DNA of 64,000 nt from Semisulcospira habei (lineage: Eukaryota; Mollusca; Gastropoda; Semisulcospiridae): the NCBI GenBank assembly GCA_036245525.1, contig BTPG01000005.1:128035120-128099119 (forward strand), given 5' to 3'. The position numbers and the translations under genes were made by a program. Positions 36,884 to 48,000 of the stretch are shown one piece after another. Numbering within the stretch: the stretch's first letter is position 1; the number at the start of each line of letters is the position of its first letter. The notes beneath the pieces were generated by a model. It did not search any database and was not told the DNA's origin. It saw nothing but the letters and a program-made list of their open reading frames with translations.

Positions 36884-37100
36884 TTAACCCTGTTAGCCCC
36901 GGATCCGTACGGCAGCAGGATATCGCCTGACCGTGATTATTCAAGGGTAGTGCCAGATTAACTTGGCGCCTTAAGGCACCAAGCTAATCTGCCACTACCC
37001 TTGAATATCATGGTCAAGCCGTCTCCTGCAACTGGTCCATACTCGTTAGGGCAACACCTCCAAAATTTGAGAAATGGGACCTTGGGGCTAAAAGGGTTAA
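36884..37100. repeat. Foldback element, family A
   Basis: TTAACCCTGTTAGCCCCGGA left end and GGGGCTAAAAGGGTTAA right end; central hairpin 36940-37015. Confidence 0.85.
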
Positions 37101-37138
37101 AGGGAATAGATGTAAAGAGATATTAATCCTCGACAGCA

Positions 37139-37395
37139 GCTAGCAAAGATCCTCACTCAACTGAGTGACATATTGTGTATGAAGTTGATCCTTGTATATT
37201 GAATGATGGATTGTATGAACGCATGCTAGCAACAGTAGATCTACCCAACCCATGCGGCCGTTCGGTGTGTCTACCTGGACCAGTGCTCATATCAGGAAGT
37301 GTCTCAGTGCTGGACAGTGCCGGGATAGAGGTTGATGGACAGCCTACACGCAAAAGCCAGCTGTAAGGGCTTATGAGGATCAGTGCCTCAGGCAT
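37139..37395. repeat. Family C remnant with foreign centre
   Basis: AGCAAAGATCCTCACTCAAC on the left and GGGCTTATGAGGATCAGTGC then CTC on the right resemble arms, separated by about 210 bp of unrelated sequence. Confidence 0.35.
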
Positions 37396-37575
37396 ATTGA
37401 AATTTTCGATTATGCGTAAAGAGATATTTATACCCAGTCTGCAAAAAACTTTCTCCCCTTAGGCCTAACGGTATACAAAACTTATTGGACTCGATGGTAT
37501 AACGAGATGTGCACAGTTTGGACACTAACGGGCGGTTGACTAACGGGCGGTTGATTCGCACAGTTTAGACCCTAG

Positions 37576-37684
37576 GATGTACAAGGCCTATGTTCAGAAG
37601 CTCAACGAGTACCAGGCTTGGTTAGAGAGGAGGCAGAAGCTGCAAAGCGAACATGGGCAGGAAAACTGCCACACACAGAAACGG
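37576..37684 (+). CDS. Candidate internal coding exon, protein unrecognised
   Basis: Acceptor CAGTTTAGACCCTAG, preceded by two branch-point-like GACTAAC/ACTAAC phrases, and donor CGG followed by GTAAAG bound 109 nt. One frame reads MYKAYVQKLNEYQAWLERRQ, then KLQSEHGQENCHTQKR: charged, helix-prone, coiled-coil-like, with protein-like codon pattern (AAG, CTC, GAG, CAG). The exon opens with one leftover base and closes in phase 0. A second frame is also open, but its translation is less protein-like. Lies upstream of the peroxiredoxin gene and cannot belong to its known reading frame without further exons. Confidence 0.4.
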
Positions 37685-37744
37685 GTAAAGAGACTTTCCT
37701 ATGTACAGTCATTTATGTACAGCGCCGTATTTTGAGATGTATCC

Positions 37745-37838
37745 GTGGTAGCTCAAGCTATGGCTAGTGCATACTTAGCTTGGCGCCTTCACAGGCGCAA
37801 GCTAATTAGGCACTATCCTTGAGGTATCGCAGTGGGCG
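37745..37838. repeat. Foldback element, family A, diverged
   Basis: TAGCTCAAGCTATGGCTAGT then CTTAGCTTGGCGCC pairs with GGCGCAAGCTAATTAGGCAC. Confidence 0.5.
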
Positions 37839-37919
37839 TGCGGTGAGGAAAAAAAAACTTGAGTGGCAACAATTTTGTTTTGCAGTAGGAAGGCATGGTG
37901 GTTTTGTGACAGAAAATTA

Positions 37920-37961
<42 letters not shown>

Positions 37962-37976
37962 TGTGGTGTGTGTGTG
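37920..37976. repeat. TG microsatellite
   Basis: About 27 TG units with two GTGG interruptions. Confidence 0.95.
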
Positions 37977-38360
37977 GCGCGCACCGGAAAATGAACGAAG
38001 AGAGAGATGACGGGCCATCTGTTGATTTATATCGGACCGTTCATAACGTAGGCGGAATTCCGGTCATTACCCCAGATGTCACATTGTATTGGCTAACATT
38101 TTGACGTGTCGGCGGATGCGACACGCCGCGCATTTATTGGAACAAGTCATCCTAATACTCACAGAAGTATGACCAACTTCGTTTAGATGACAGACGATAG
38201 TGTCTAGTGTAACATACACTGCTGCTGATTGATTGTGGTGACAATTGAAAGATTTTTCAAATTACAGTTGTACATAGTACAATTACTCCAAGATTATTAC
38301 AAGTCGCCGCCTGTTGATTATTTGGATGATTTGCCCTTGTCGGAAGCAAGAAGTAATATT
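37977..38360. other. Unassigned sequence
   Basis: No exon or repeat recognised. Confidence 0.3.
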
Positions 38361-38428
38361 TGTGCTGGCCTGTGATTTTGGACCTTACGGCTTCAAAGCC
38401 GTAAGGTCCAAAATCACAGGCCAGCACA
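38361..38428. repeat. Foldback element, family D, perfect hairpin
   Basis: Arms of 33 bp, starting TGTGCTGGCCTGTGATTTTG and ending at CGGCTT, are exact complements with a 2-nt spacer. This is the intact form of the family also seen at 20378, 44078 and 57374. Confidence 0.9.
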
Positions 38429-39202
38429 CATTTGGTATGAATGTGGCACAGACTGTTGCTTGTGTAATCGCGAATTCTAAACGTATTTTGTTCATGGGCC
38501 AGTTTTGGTCATGGTCATGACATTTTAGTTCCGTTATTTCTTCAGTTGGACTTTCTTGAATTTTGTCTTGGGTCGTTTGAGTTGGAATTGTCACTGTACT
38601 CTGGAAGTCAAAACCTCGGTCAGCATTGTCAAGCGAGCACTAGAAGTATTTTGTACTTTGCTTCTGATGTGCAGCTGATAAAAAAACTTTGCTATACCTT
38701 GGTTATGTCAGTAATTCGACCGGAGAGATAGGTGGACTGTGAACTCATGCGAATGTGCAGGCAGTGTGTAACCATGCAATCAGTACATTCACTCTTGTCG
38801 TGCCTGTATACTCGTCAACCTCTCTACACTTACTCATGTTTTTACCACAGGCTGCTATCTGCATTTCATACCGCCAAAACATGCAAAAATTCAAACTCGA
38901 GACTTTCCAGGAGTGAATTTCACGCAGGGTGATTTTAAAAAAAAAATGTTATCTTTTAGAAAGTTTCCATTAGCTATCTTTCAGTGACTATTTCTGTTGC
39001 CTAAGCCTTTTGCAGATACGTTAAGGTCATCACATTTTTGTAATGAATATTGACTTTTTTTCGGGGTTGCTGATTTACGCCTACTTTTTTTTTTTTTTTA
39101 TTTAATCTAAATTGTATCCGCTCCAGGTGCGGTCTCGGCTCGCGACTCCATCAAGGAGACCTGTGTGGGTGATGGGGTTCCTGCGTTTTATTTACACTCC
39201 GT
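38429..39202. other. Unassigned sequence
   Basis: Short A and T runs only; no gene recognised. Confidence 0.3.
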
Positions 39203-39322
39203 GGGCGAGTTGCTTGAGTGAGCTTAAACCTGTGCCAGCCACTAAGCAAGGTGCTCCGCGATAGCGGAGCACCTTGCTTAGTGGCTGGCGCAGGACTAAC
39301 CTCACTCAAGCAACTGACCCCG
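39203..39322. repeat. Foldback element, family F
   Basis: GTTGCTTGAGTGAGCTTAAA, CTGTGCCAGCCACTAAGCAA and GGTGCTCCGC pair with GCGGAGCACC, TTGCTTAGTGGCTGGCGCAG and ACCTCACTCAAGCAAC. Arms are about 55 bp with few mismatches. Confidence 0.88.
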
Positions 39323-39572
39323 TATCTCTTGCGAAATACAGTATATGTAGTGGGGTAGACTGGCCACCGACAGACTGATGTTGCAAGGGATACCAGAGTC
39401 CAGTGTGGTCTGTTGTCCCAACATCCCCGGTGGTACATTTCGCGTGCTTTTAACGGCGAGCTTTCATTACTTCTTGTACTACTTCATGTGCCGACTTTGT
39501 GTAATGCTGAGCCTATGATGGGAGGGAAGAGCAGTTCTTTGAGAAATGACTCTTTTACACAGTCATGGACAT

Positions 39573-39737
39573 TGCCATCACAAAGCGTTGGTTATATCCT
39601 TCCGGCCGCACGGATTGAGCCAACGATGCCATCACAAAAGGTTGGTTATAGTCTTCCGGCCGCGCGGATTGAGCCAACGATGCCATCACAAAAGGTTGGT
39701 TATAGTCTTCCGGCCGCGCGGATTGAGCCAACGACGC
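39573..39737. repeat. 54-bp minisatellite, three units
   Basis: Units of the form CATCACAAAAGGTTGGTTAT, AGTCTTCCGGCCGCGCGG, ATTGAGCCAACGATGC repeat three times; the last two are nearly identical. Because 54 is a multiple of three, frames stay open on both strands (18-residue repeats), which explains the open frames here without implying a gene. Confidence 0.85.
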
Positions 39738-39811
39738 CACCGGTTGGCCCAAAGGGGCAGACTCCATGGTCAGTCTGTATGTCGGTATGTGGGCTTGTGA
39801 AGCGTGTTTCA

Positions 39812-40025
39812 GTAACCCTTTTCATCCTGATGCACTGTCGCTTGAAACAAATTTTACTGTGATAGTTCAAGGGTGGTGCCAGAATAGCTTGGCGTCTGAT
39901 GCGCCAAGCTATTCTGGCACCACCTTTGAACTAAAATGGTTGATCTCTCTCCTTATATGTAATGCAGCCTTCATAGGACAATAGGTAACTTTTTTTAAAG
40001 TCATCCTCAGCATCTAATGGGTCAA
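39812..40025. repeat. Foldback element, family A
   Basis: GATAGTTCAAGGGTGGTGCC and then AGAATAGCTTGGCG pair with CGCCAAGCTATTCTGGCACC and then ACC. Outer ends GTAACCCTTTTCATCCTGAT and TCTAATGGGTCA are the same sub-family as 54064-54276. Confidence 0.75.
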
Positions 40026-40519
40026 TACGTCAAAGGTCTAGCTTCCAACATTTTGGAGCTGCCTTCTGAAGCCTATACTGACCACTTCAGGTGATAGATG
40101 ATGATGAAGCATAGTATCGGAATGTCCCGGCCGGCGCCTAACCTCGTCCCTTCGCCCTGCGCGCAACACCACCGCACTGCTGACAGAAGAGCCCAAGAAC
40201 ACAATGGACCCCACTGAGGGACAAAGAGCTTTATGACCCCCCCCCCCCCCCCCCCATTTCGGGGGCACATGATGTTCTTTGTCTCTTACTGGCCTCATAT
40301 AGTTTTATAATTATCTTCTCCTTGGATGGATATTGTTATCTGGCGTTGATTCTGACGCGATGTCAAAAACTTGAGTACTTGCAAGTACCGTCCTCATCAA
40401 GGTCCTGGTCGAGCTGCAATATCTTGTAGTGTCATGGCTCAAAGGATTATGACGGGCGTGTAGGATATTGTCGTGGATTAGCCCTCCTCTGCCGAGACAA
40501 ACTGAACACGACCCCAACA

Positions 40520-40605
40520 GCATGAGACATATATCATCATGAGCCGCCACAATTGCGGGGTCCCATGAGGATCTATTTTCAGGCTGACACTACTTCATAT
40601 CCGTG
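40520..40605. repeat. Foldback element, family C, diverged
   Basis: ATATATCATCATGAGCCGCC then CAATTGCGGGGTCCCATGAG and GATCTAT. Confidence 0.6.
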
Positions 40606-40683
40606 TTCCTTTGACGGGATGGGCCCTTTCACGTTGAATTAACGAGTTTAGCGAGACTGTCTGCGAGCACTGGCATTAAATTG

Positions 40684-40894
40684 TTAACTCATTCAGCCCG
40701 GACGCACTACAGCAGATGTGTCGACCATGATCATTCAAGGGTAGTGCCAGATTAGCTTGGCGCCTGTCGGCGCCCAGCTAATCTGGCACTGCCCTTGAAT
40801 TATCATGGTCGATCCATCTCCTGCAACTGGTGCATAGTCGTTAGATGACGCCCCCAAAATTTGGGGAATACGTGCGTCGGGCTAAATGAGTTAA
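40684..40894. repeat. Foldback element, family A
   Basis: TTAACTCATTCAGCCCGGAC left end and CGGGCTAAATGAGTTAA right end; hairpin with arms from GTCGACCATGATCATTCAAG to GGCGCC. Confidence 0.88.
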
Positions 40895-41102
40895 ACCATT
40901 TTACCCCAAGGCTGTATTTCTTAAATTTTAGATGTCAGTAAACAACTATGCACCAGTGCCAGGAGATCGATCGACCATGATAATGCAAGGGTAGCGCCAG
41001 ATTAGCTTGGCGCCATCAGGCTCCAAGCTAATCTGGTGCTAGCCTTGAATTACCATGGTCGATCCATCTCCTGCTGTAGTGCGTTGGGGCTGAATGGGTT
41101 AT
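40891..41102. repeat. Foldback element, family A, abutting copy
   Basis: Shares TTAA with the previous copy and ends GGGGCTGAATGGGTTA about 75 bp before the first peroxiredoxin coding exon. Confidence 0.85.
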
Positions 41103-41177
41103 TGAAGACTGCAGCAAGATTGTCTGCGACCATTGGCAGTGAATTGTTAATACATTATTGTGCTTCTTATGTTCCAG

Positions 41178-41323
41178 ACCATGGCCCAAATCGGACAGCT
41201 GCAACTGACCAAGCCGGCCCCAGAGTTCACGGCCCAGGCTGTTGTTGATGGAGACTTCCAGACAGTCAAGCTGTCACAGTACAGGGGCAAATACGTCGTT
41301 CTCTTTTTCTACCCCCTAGACTT
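41178..41323 (+). CDS. PRDX1: PRDX exon 1 (coding from 41181)
   Basis: Acceptor TTATGTTCCAG precedes ACC ATG GCC, so a non-coding or short coding exon must lie upstream. Encodes residues 1-47 and two bases of Phe48; donor GTGAGT. Confidence 0.93.
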
Positions 41324-41986
41324 GTGAGTACTTTAATTGCGTTAATACGGTAAAGGTATCTATGGCAAAGGTTAAACAAGATGAAGATTTCATCCCAAAG
41401 TCTACCATACTGTTTGGAGCTCACATGCGTTTTTCTTTTAGGAACATTTAGAGTTGTTCATATTTTTAAGCTTATCCTTCTATCCATTTCCCTCCTTTCT
41501 AAATCAACCTATAGTCAACACACATGCCGGCGCACACAAATAAAGACGGACACACACACGGTGCTTCCCGCCATTGGTGCGCTCTGTGGGTTCGTGTAGC
41601 GACAGGAATTCTGAAGAATAATAGCACGAGCAGCAAAATGACGTCACTATAAGCTTGACGTCATGGCATCGCTACACAGTGACGCATTTGATGTTTCAGT
41701 TACTCATCCGAAAGGCACGCAGCCTCTTCCAGGTTTGACTGTTTTCTTCCACACGGTCTCTGCCAGGGCTGACTGTTTGATGGGATTATATATTGGATCC
41801 AAGACTTGAAAAAATGAATTAATTAATATTGAAAAAGTTGAAGAGGTACTGACAGCGCTGGATTACGAACTCATACAATGTCTATTTCAAAGCTAGCTAT
41901 CCAAAATTCCAAGTGAATAGATCGAAAATTACGGACAGAAATGTGGGTCAACCGACTTTCTATAAGCGGTCTTCCTAAATCAAACT

Positions 41987-42052
<66 letters not shown>

Positions 42053-45000
42053 CTTTGTGTCGATTCATGTATAACAATTACGTGTCTGGTGCTTTGCGTC
42101 AGTTCAGCAACAATGTATAATGTGGCTAGTGCTTTTACGTCATCGGCACTGTCTGAAGTCAAGAATTCTTTTATTTTTCTTATTCATTTTTTGTTTCTGC
42201 GATGAATTATTATTATTATTATTATTATTTTTACAAAAACATTGAATAGATACAAAGTTGGTTAACGAACTCATCCAATATCTTTCAGGGAGCTAGCTGT
42301 ATTCAAAATTTCAAATGAATATAACACAAATTACGGACTCAAAGTGCGGATCAACCGACTTCATATAAACGGCAACTTTTCTTTTTAATGAGTAATCCAA
42401 TAAAAAAAATGCTGATAAGTACTCCGAGATACATCTTGAAGGAAGCACTTTCTAAAATTTCAGAAACTCGTGTCTACTGTACATACTGACACGCACGCAC
42501 GCACGCGCGGCGTTTCCCGCCAAATGTACGTTTAACAGCGTGCTTCGGCATAGCTATGCATGACGTAATCTTTATCGTGTTACTTCACTGTCAGAGTCTG
42601 ATGTGTGCCCGCCTATGTTCGCCATTTGCATGCTACGGAACGTGCTCCGACCAGCACCATGTCATAGTCGACCGTATTTTCAATACGGTAGACAAAAATA
42701 GGTTCCAGCACTCGTAAGTGGCACAGTTTACCTCACCCTCTGTTGAGAACAATTGTTTCCGGACAGGAGGGACGTTACTGAAGGCATGTGAGCCATATTG
42801 CGCTAATTGAGTTCAGGGGTAGCAGCTTTTGACAGACTGATGCAGCTTTGTGATACGTGGACAGGAAATCACGGTAATCACATTGACAGAATCGTAACCC
42901 ATCTATTGCCAGCGTCGGATAAAATGTCCGCGAAACCATTGCAGATTTATTTTGCTGATAACCCAGTCAATCTGAGAAACACGGATATGAATGATGCCAG
43001 CTGCGGGGGATTGGGGGGGGGGGGGGGGGCTTACGAGGATCTCTTGCTTTTGCTTGTTACTCATTGTATTCCAGCAGTGAAGGTGTTATTGATAGTGTTT
43101 TTTTGTTTTTTTTTTTTTTTGCCTAACGGAGCAATTGCATGCTGTGTTTGTGGAATTCCATTATACTTATAGGTCGTTGAACCTTAAAAATGGCCAGTCA
43201 TTACTGTTAGTCACAGAAAGACAGAAAAGCTGTCTGGACAAGAGGAACTAGATCCACATCAGCTCCCGCAGACTACCGGGGTCTCCTTGTTGCGGAGGGC
43301 ACATGAAAAAAGTTGTCGCTAATTAGGCTACATTTGCATCTGTGTTCGGCTGGTGTGGAGTTGATAGGGAATGATTAGCGATGAGTCAGCGAAATCGGAG
43401 ACTGTGTATGTCTGGCGAACCGCACGATTTTATGTAATCTTGCCAATTTGGCCTATTATTTATTGAATTACCCGCTTTTTACATGTCCAGTCAGTAGCAG
43501 CCATTAAATATAGGGCGAGTGCCTCCTTATGACCCTCAATAAAACGAGAAATTGATCAAGGGGTTCCTACTTCTACGTGCAACAACTATCGAGTTTCAGA
43601 GAAGACCCCAACGTTTCTTCTGCGATAAGTAGCGACTGATCTCTATACTTGTTTGCTTGTCTGTATTGAAGAAGGTTATTTACCAGAAATATTTATACAT
43701 TGTGTTGTAACTGTCTTTTCTAAGCGTGTTTCTTTCTCCTTTGGGTTGTTCTCTACATTTTACACGCTTGGCAGTCACCTTTTTGGTCAGGATATCGAGT
43801 TTCAAACATTATGCGTTTTGTTCAGATGACGTTTTAGGATTTAATGCAGGAGAAAATTTCACATTCATGGCGGACAGGTCCGTTCGTGCTCTCATTATCT
43901 CGGACATAACCTTGAAAAAAAGGCTAACATCTGGCGCACAGGTAACTTACCTGAAATAAGTTCAGTGAGTCATCGTCTGCTGAGCACAAGTCAGACAAGA
44001 AGCAGTTGACCATTACAACGTGTTAACGGATCTATAGATATCACTATTGATCGCATGTAGTTATCATAATACACTTGTGTGCCGGTCTGTGATTTTGTAC
44101 CTTACGGCCTACGACCATAAGGTCCAACATCACAGACCAGTACACATTTGTATCGGTGAATCAATACCGGCTCTTGCGCGGACGTGTTATTAATCTGAGC
44201 CCATTTCTAGCTAATTGACCCATAGTAACACTAGATTTTTGCATGCTCAGGTGCCATTAGTTATTTCGCCCCGACGGCCTACAGCAGGAGATGGATCGAC
44301 CATGGCGCCGACTCGTACAAAGCTGTTAGGTGACACCAAATATCAGATTGACAGGTTTAAAAAAGTTCAGAATTCTGAGAGGCTCGTCACCAGAAAGCGC
44401 AAAAATGATCATATTACACCTATTATTAAACCCCTCCACTGGCTTCCTGTGGCTGTAAGAATTCAGTATAAACTTTCTTCTGTCTGCTTCAGCTGCATTT
44501 CCACATCAAGCCCACCGTACCTGCCCTTTCTCTTGCAGAGCTCTGTACAACTTAGTCCCTCAAGACAACTCAGATCCTCTGCTGACAGCCGCATTTTCCG
44601 TGTACCTTTCGTCCGTACCAAGTCTTTTGGCCATTGGTCTTTTTCATATCTTGGGCCGCTGTACTGGAACGAACTCTCCCCTCCGATGTCCGCCACACTG
44701 CTTCAAAATCGTTTTTAAATCTGCGCTAAACTCCGTTACCCCATTAATTAACATTGACTGCTGAGGATTCTTTTGTCAGTTTTGCTGTGGTGCCTGGGAT
44801 GTGTGTTTGTGTGGTGTGTGTGTGTGTAATACTGTATACAGTTTTTGTAATTGTACTTTTTAAATTTGTAAGGCGCCAAGAGCTCTACCGGAGGTTAGGC
44901 GCCATAGCAATCATCATTATTATTATTGTTACCTCCAAAATTTAGGAGTAAATGTGGTCTTGGGGTTAAATGGGTGAAACGCCAAACAATACCTGTGGCT

Positions 45001-48000
45001 GCATACACAAGGGGGTTGAGCAAATCTGGCATTACTGATCCGTCTCCCGCTGTGGTATCGTATCCGTCTCCCGCTGTGGTATCGTAATGGTGAATGTGTA
45101 GGCCCCCTACGTGGAAGTGACTGTTAAGAATTGCGGGGTACCGTCGTAGATCTTTTGTAAAGTGTCAATTGGCCCGGAAGTCGAACGGTTTACTGCCACC
45201 GTCACCACCCAAACGTCTACCAGTCTTTAATCTCAGAAGTTTAGTTGTACAATAAAGATACATTCAGAGACGTCTGGTGTCAATATATACAATTTGAAGG
45301 AGGTGACGTAAAATAAACACTGATGGGAAATAAATTAACGCCTCTTATCTCTAACTACCAAATAACGTGCTCGCACGCAGTATCCATTTAGTTCTTGAAG
45401 TGAAAGAGCTGTTGGGATGTTCGGAGACATTAACTCATTCGCGACGTACCGCATGGGGATACGCGGCATTTTGCCGCGTATCCCCATGCGGTACATCGCG
45501 AATGAGTTAAAGGCATTCAAATTATTCTACATCTGCCAACCTCCTTTGGGTTTCTTTAATTAGACGCACTGGGTGTTTTGCGGAATTCCATACTCGAGTC
45601 GAAATTTCCAAACCAGGGAGTTGTCCCCAGGAGACTAGGTAACAGTTCAGAAAGCAGATCTACTGTGACAGTTCAAGGATGGTGCTTGTATAGCTTGGAG
45701 CCTAGAGGTCGAATTCTGTCTGGTTTTAGCATATGTTAGAGCTTCATGGGTTACATTTGGTTATGTTCAGCTTATGTGGTTCTGGAATGTCAGGAAGTTT
45801 TAGCTGACATGGAGGAAAACAGTTAACCCATTTAACCCCACTGCCACATTTTTCAAATGTGCTAAAGGCAACCAAAAACACTGCATTCTTTTCCAAATCG
45901 AGATACCCACTTTCAGTCTCAGTAGATGGACCGAACATAATAACTGGAGGATAGTGAAATGGTTGGGGTAGGAATAGCTTACAGGCGCATAATGGGACAG
46001 TACTCTTGAGCTGTCCAGTTGGTTAAGTTCCCCATTTCGCATTGCAGACACCTGCCCAAATTGATGAGGACTACTTGGTCTGTTCAAATCTCCCCGATCA
46101 CTTTGGTGCCAGTGGGACAATAAACTTGAGTCGGTCAGTCAGTCGGTCTGTTCAAATGAGTTGAGATTTTTTTCACTTTTTTTACTCACGCTTTCTTTTT
46201 GTTAGGTGATGCCTCTCTCTCCTCTTAATACTGATAATATTTAGTTAATTAATAATTCTGCTTGTTGTGTTTCAGCACATTTGTTTGCCCAACAGAGATC
46301 ATCGCGTTCAGCGACCGGGCGGAGGAATTCCGGAACATCAACTGTGAGGTGTTGGCTGCTTCCACAGACAGCGTCTTCTCACACCTAGCATGGTGAGATC
46401 TCACACTTTGAAATACTACAGAACCTATTTTGAGCCACCATCCTTATGAGAGATCACATGTCATTAAAACCATCCTTATGAGAGATCACCTGTCATTAAA
46501 GACCATCATTTAGGTGGTTGTTCTGGCACCACCCTTGATTGGTCTATATCCTTACCTGTAAGTACTATAATGTAGTTTGCATATGGCAGTGTACAAATTT
46601 AAAGCTTTTGGCCTCAGTGTGATATGGGTTAATAACAGTTGGCACATTCTGCCCATCATGACTTCTTGTCTAAAGCTGCGTTATCAAACCATCTACATAA
46701 TATAGAACGTTATTTCACTACAGATAGCTTGCATATGTCGCCATGTATGTGCACTTTATTGTTAGCATGCACAAGAAGCTGATTTTTCTCTTTTTCTCGC
46801 AGGGTAAACACACCACGCAAACAAGGCGGTCTGGGAAACATGAACATCCCCCTCATTGCTGACAAAACCCTGGAGATCGCGCGCACGTACGGCTGTCTGA
46901 AGGAGGATGAAGGCATCGCATTCAGGTTAGTGCTGAAGTGAAAGAAAAAAGTGTATATCGCAAATGATTTGCTCACTGCTGCTTGAGTTGAAAGAGACAG
47001 ATTTTCATGTGCCCTTGCAGCCGCATTGGCACATGAATATCTATGCCTCTTGAGGACAAGCGTTTGATCCATTTGTTTCTTCAAAAACATTACCGATGAC
47101 ATGACTGAATGGAAGTGTCTACTACTTACTCATTCTAGCCTAAGAGCCAGTTGTGTTAAGACACAACCCGGGAGGCACTCGGGGAACCCCGAGGGGACCA
47201 AGAGTTGTCTCCCTATACCCACCACCCGGAAGCCGGGTACCCATAATCCCCCAGTCTAGTCTACTTAGGCGCACGATTCGGTCGTCTTGCGCTCGGCTCT
47301 AGCCTACGGACTTTGGTTTTCGACCGTTCTCGGGTTCGGACTTGCTGTTGGAATGAAGAGCGGGAGATAGGATCGTTTCGTCGGCCCTGCCTGTGCTGCT
47401 GCGTGGTTTTCTCGTCCCCACTGCTTGGCGCCTGCGCTTTGGCCTCTGGTGAGCTGTCCGGTGATCTTCGCCGGTCGTGCCAGGCGGGTTTTTGGACGTC
47501 TCCCCCCGTTCCCCTTCGGCGGAGAGGTAAGGTAGCGGGATTGACCCTCGGCTGGTTCCCGGGCTGGGCACTGGTTGTGCAGGTACGAAGTTTTTCGTCT
47601 TCTTCTCACTGTAATTGCGCCCCCACTCACCTTCGGTGAATCGTAGAGAAGTTTCCTACGCTTTTGTACCTTGGGTGTGGAGAATTCTTTTACTCCATGG
47701 CCTGATTAGCGGAGTGGCACAGCTTGAGTCACGCCTTGTCATCGCGTGGTTTGTTCGGGACCAGCGCCTGTTCTGTTTTCGCTCACGGGTGATGGATTTA
47801 AGCGCACACTCGCATACGCAGGCATACGCGGTAGACAAGTGCTCACGTACCTTAGAGAGTGGATATACGTTCCGGCGGGCAGCTGGGGGGTTTACGCTCC
47901 TTGGCTGGGTGGGCCCCTCGTGGCATGTCCACATAAAGTGGTGATTTTCTGCCCCAGGTGTTTTTCTTGTCTTAATTGTCATTGCGTATTGAGTTGTACA

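Noticed and set aside
39413..39862. 149-codon open frame with 18-residue repeats
   Set aside because: Explained by a 54-bp minisatellite followed by a foldback element.
42980..43172. Frame with hydrophobic tail near 43100
   Set aside because: Created by a T run; no splice signals or family resemblance.
44754..44945. 63-codon frame after the LINE
   Set aside because: Lies in the LINE 3' region; TG-rich low complexity.
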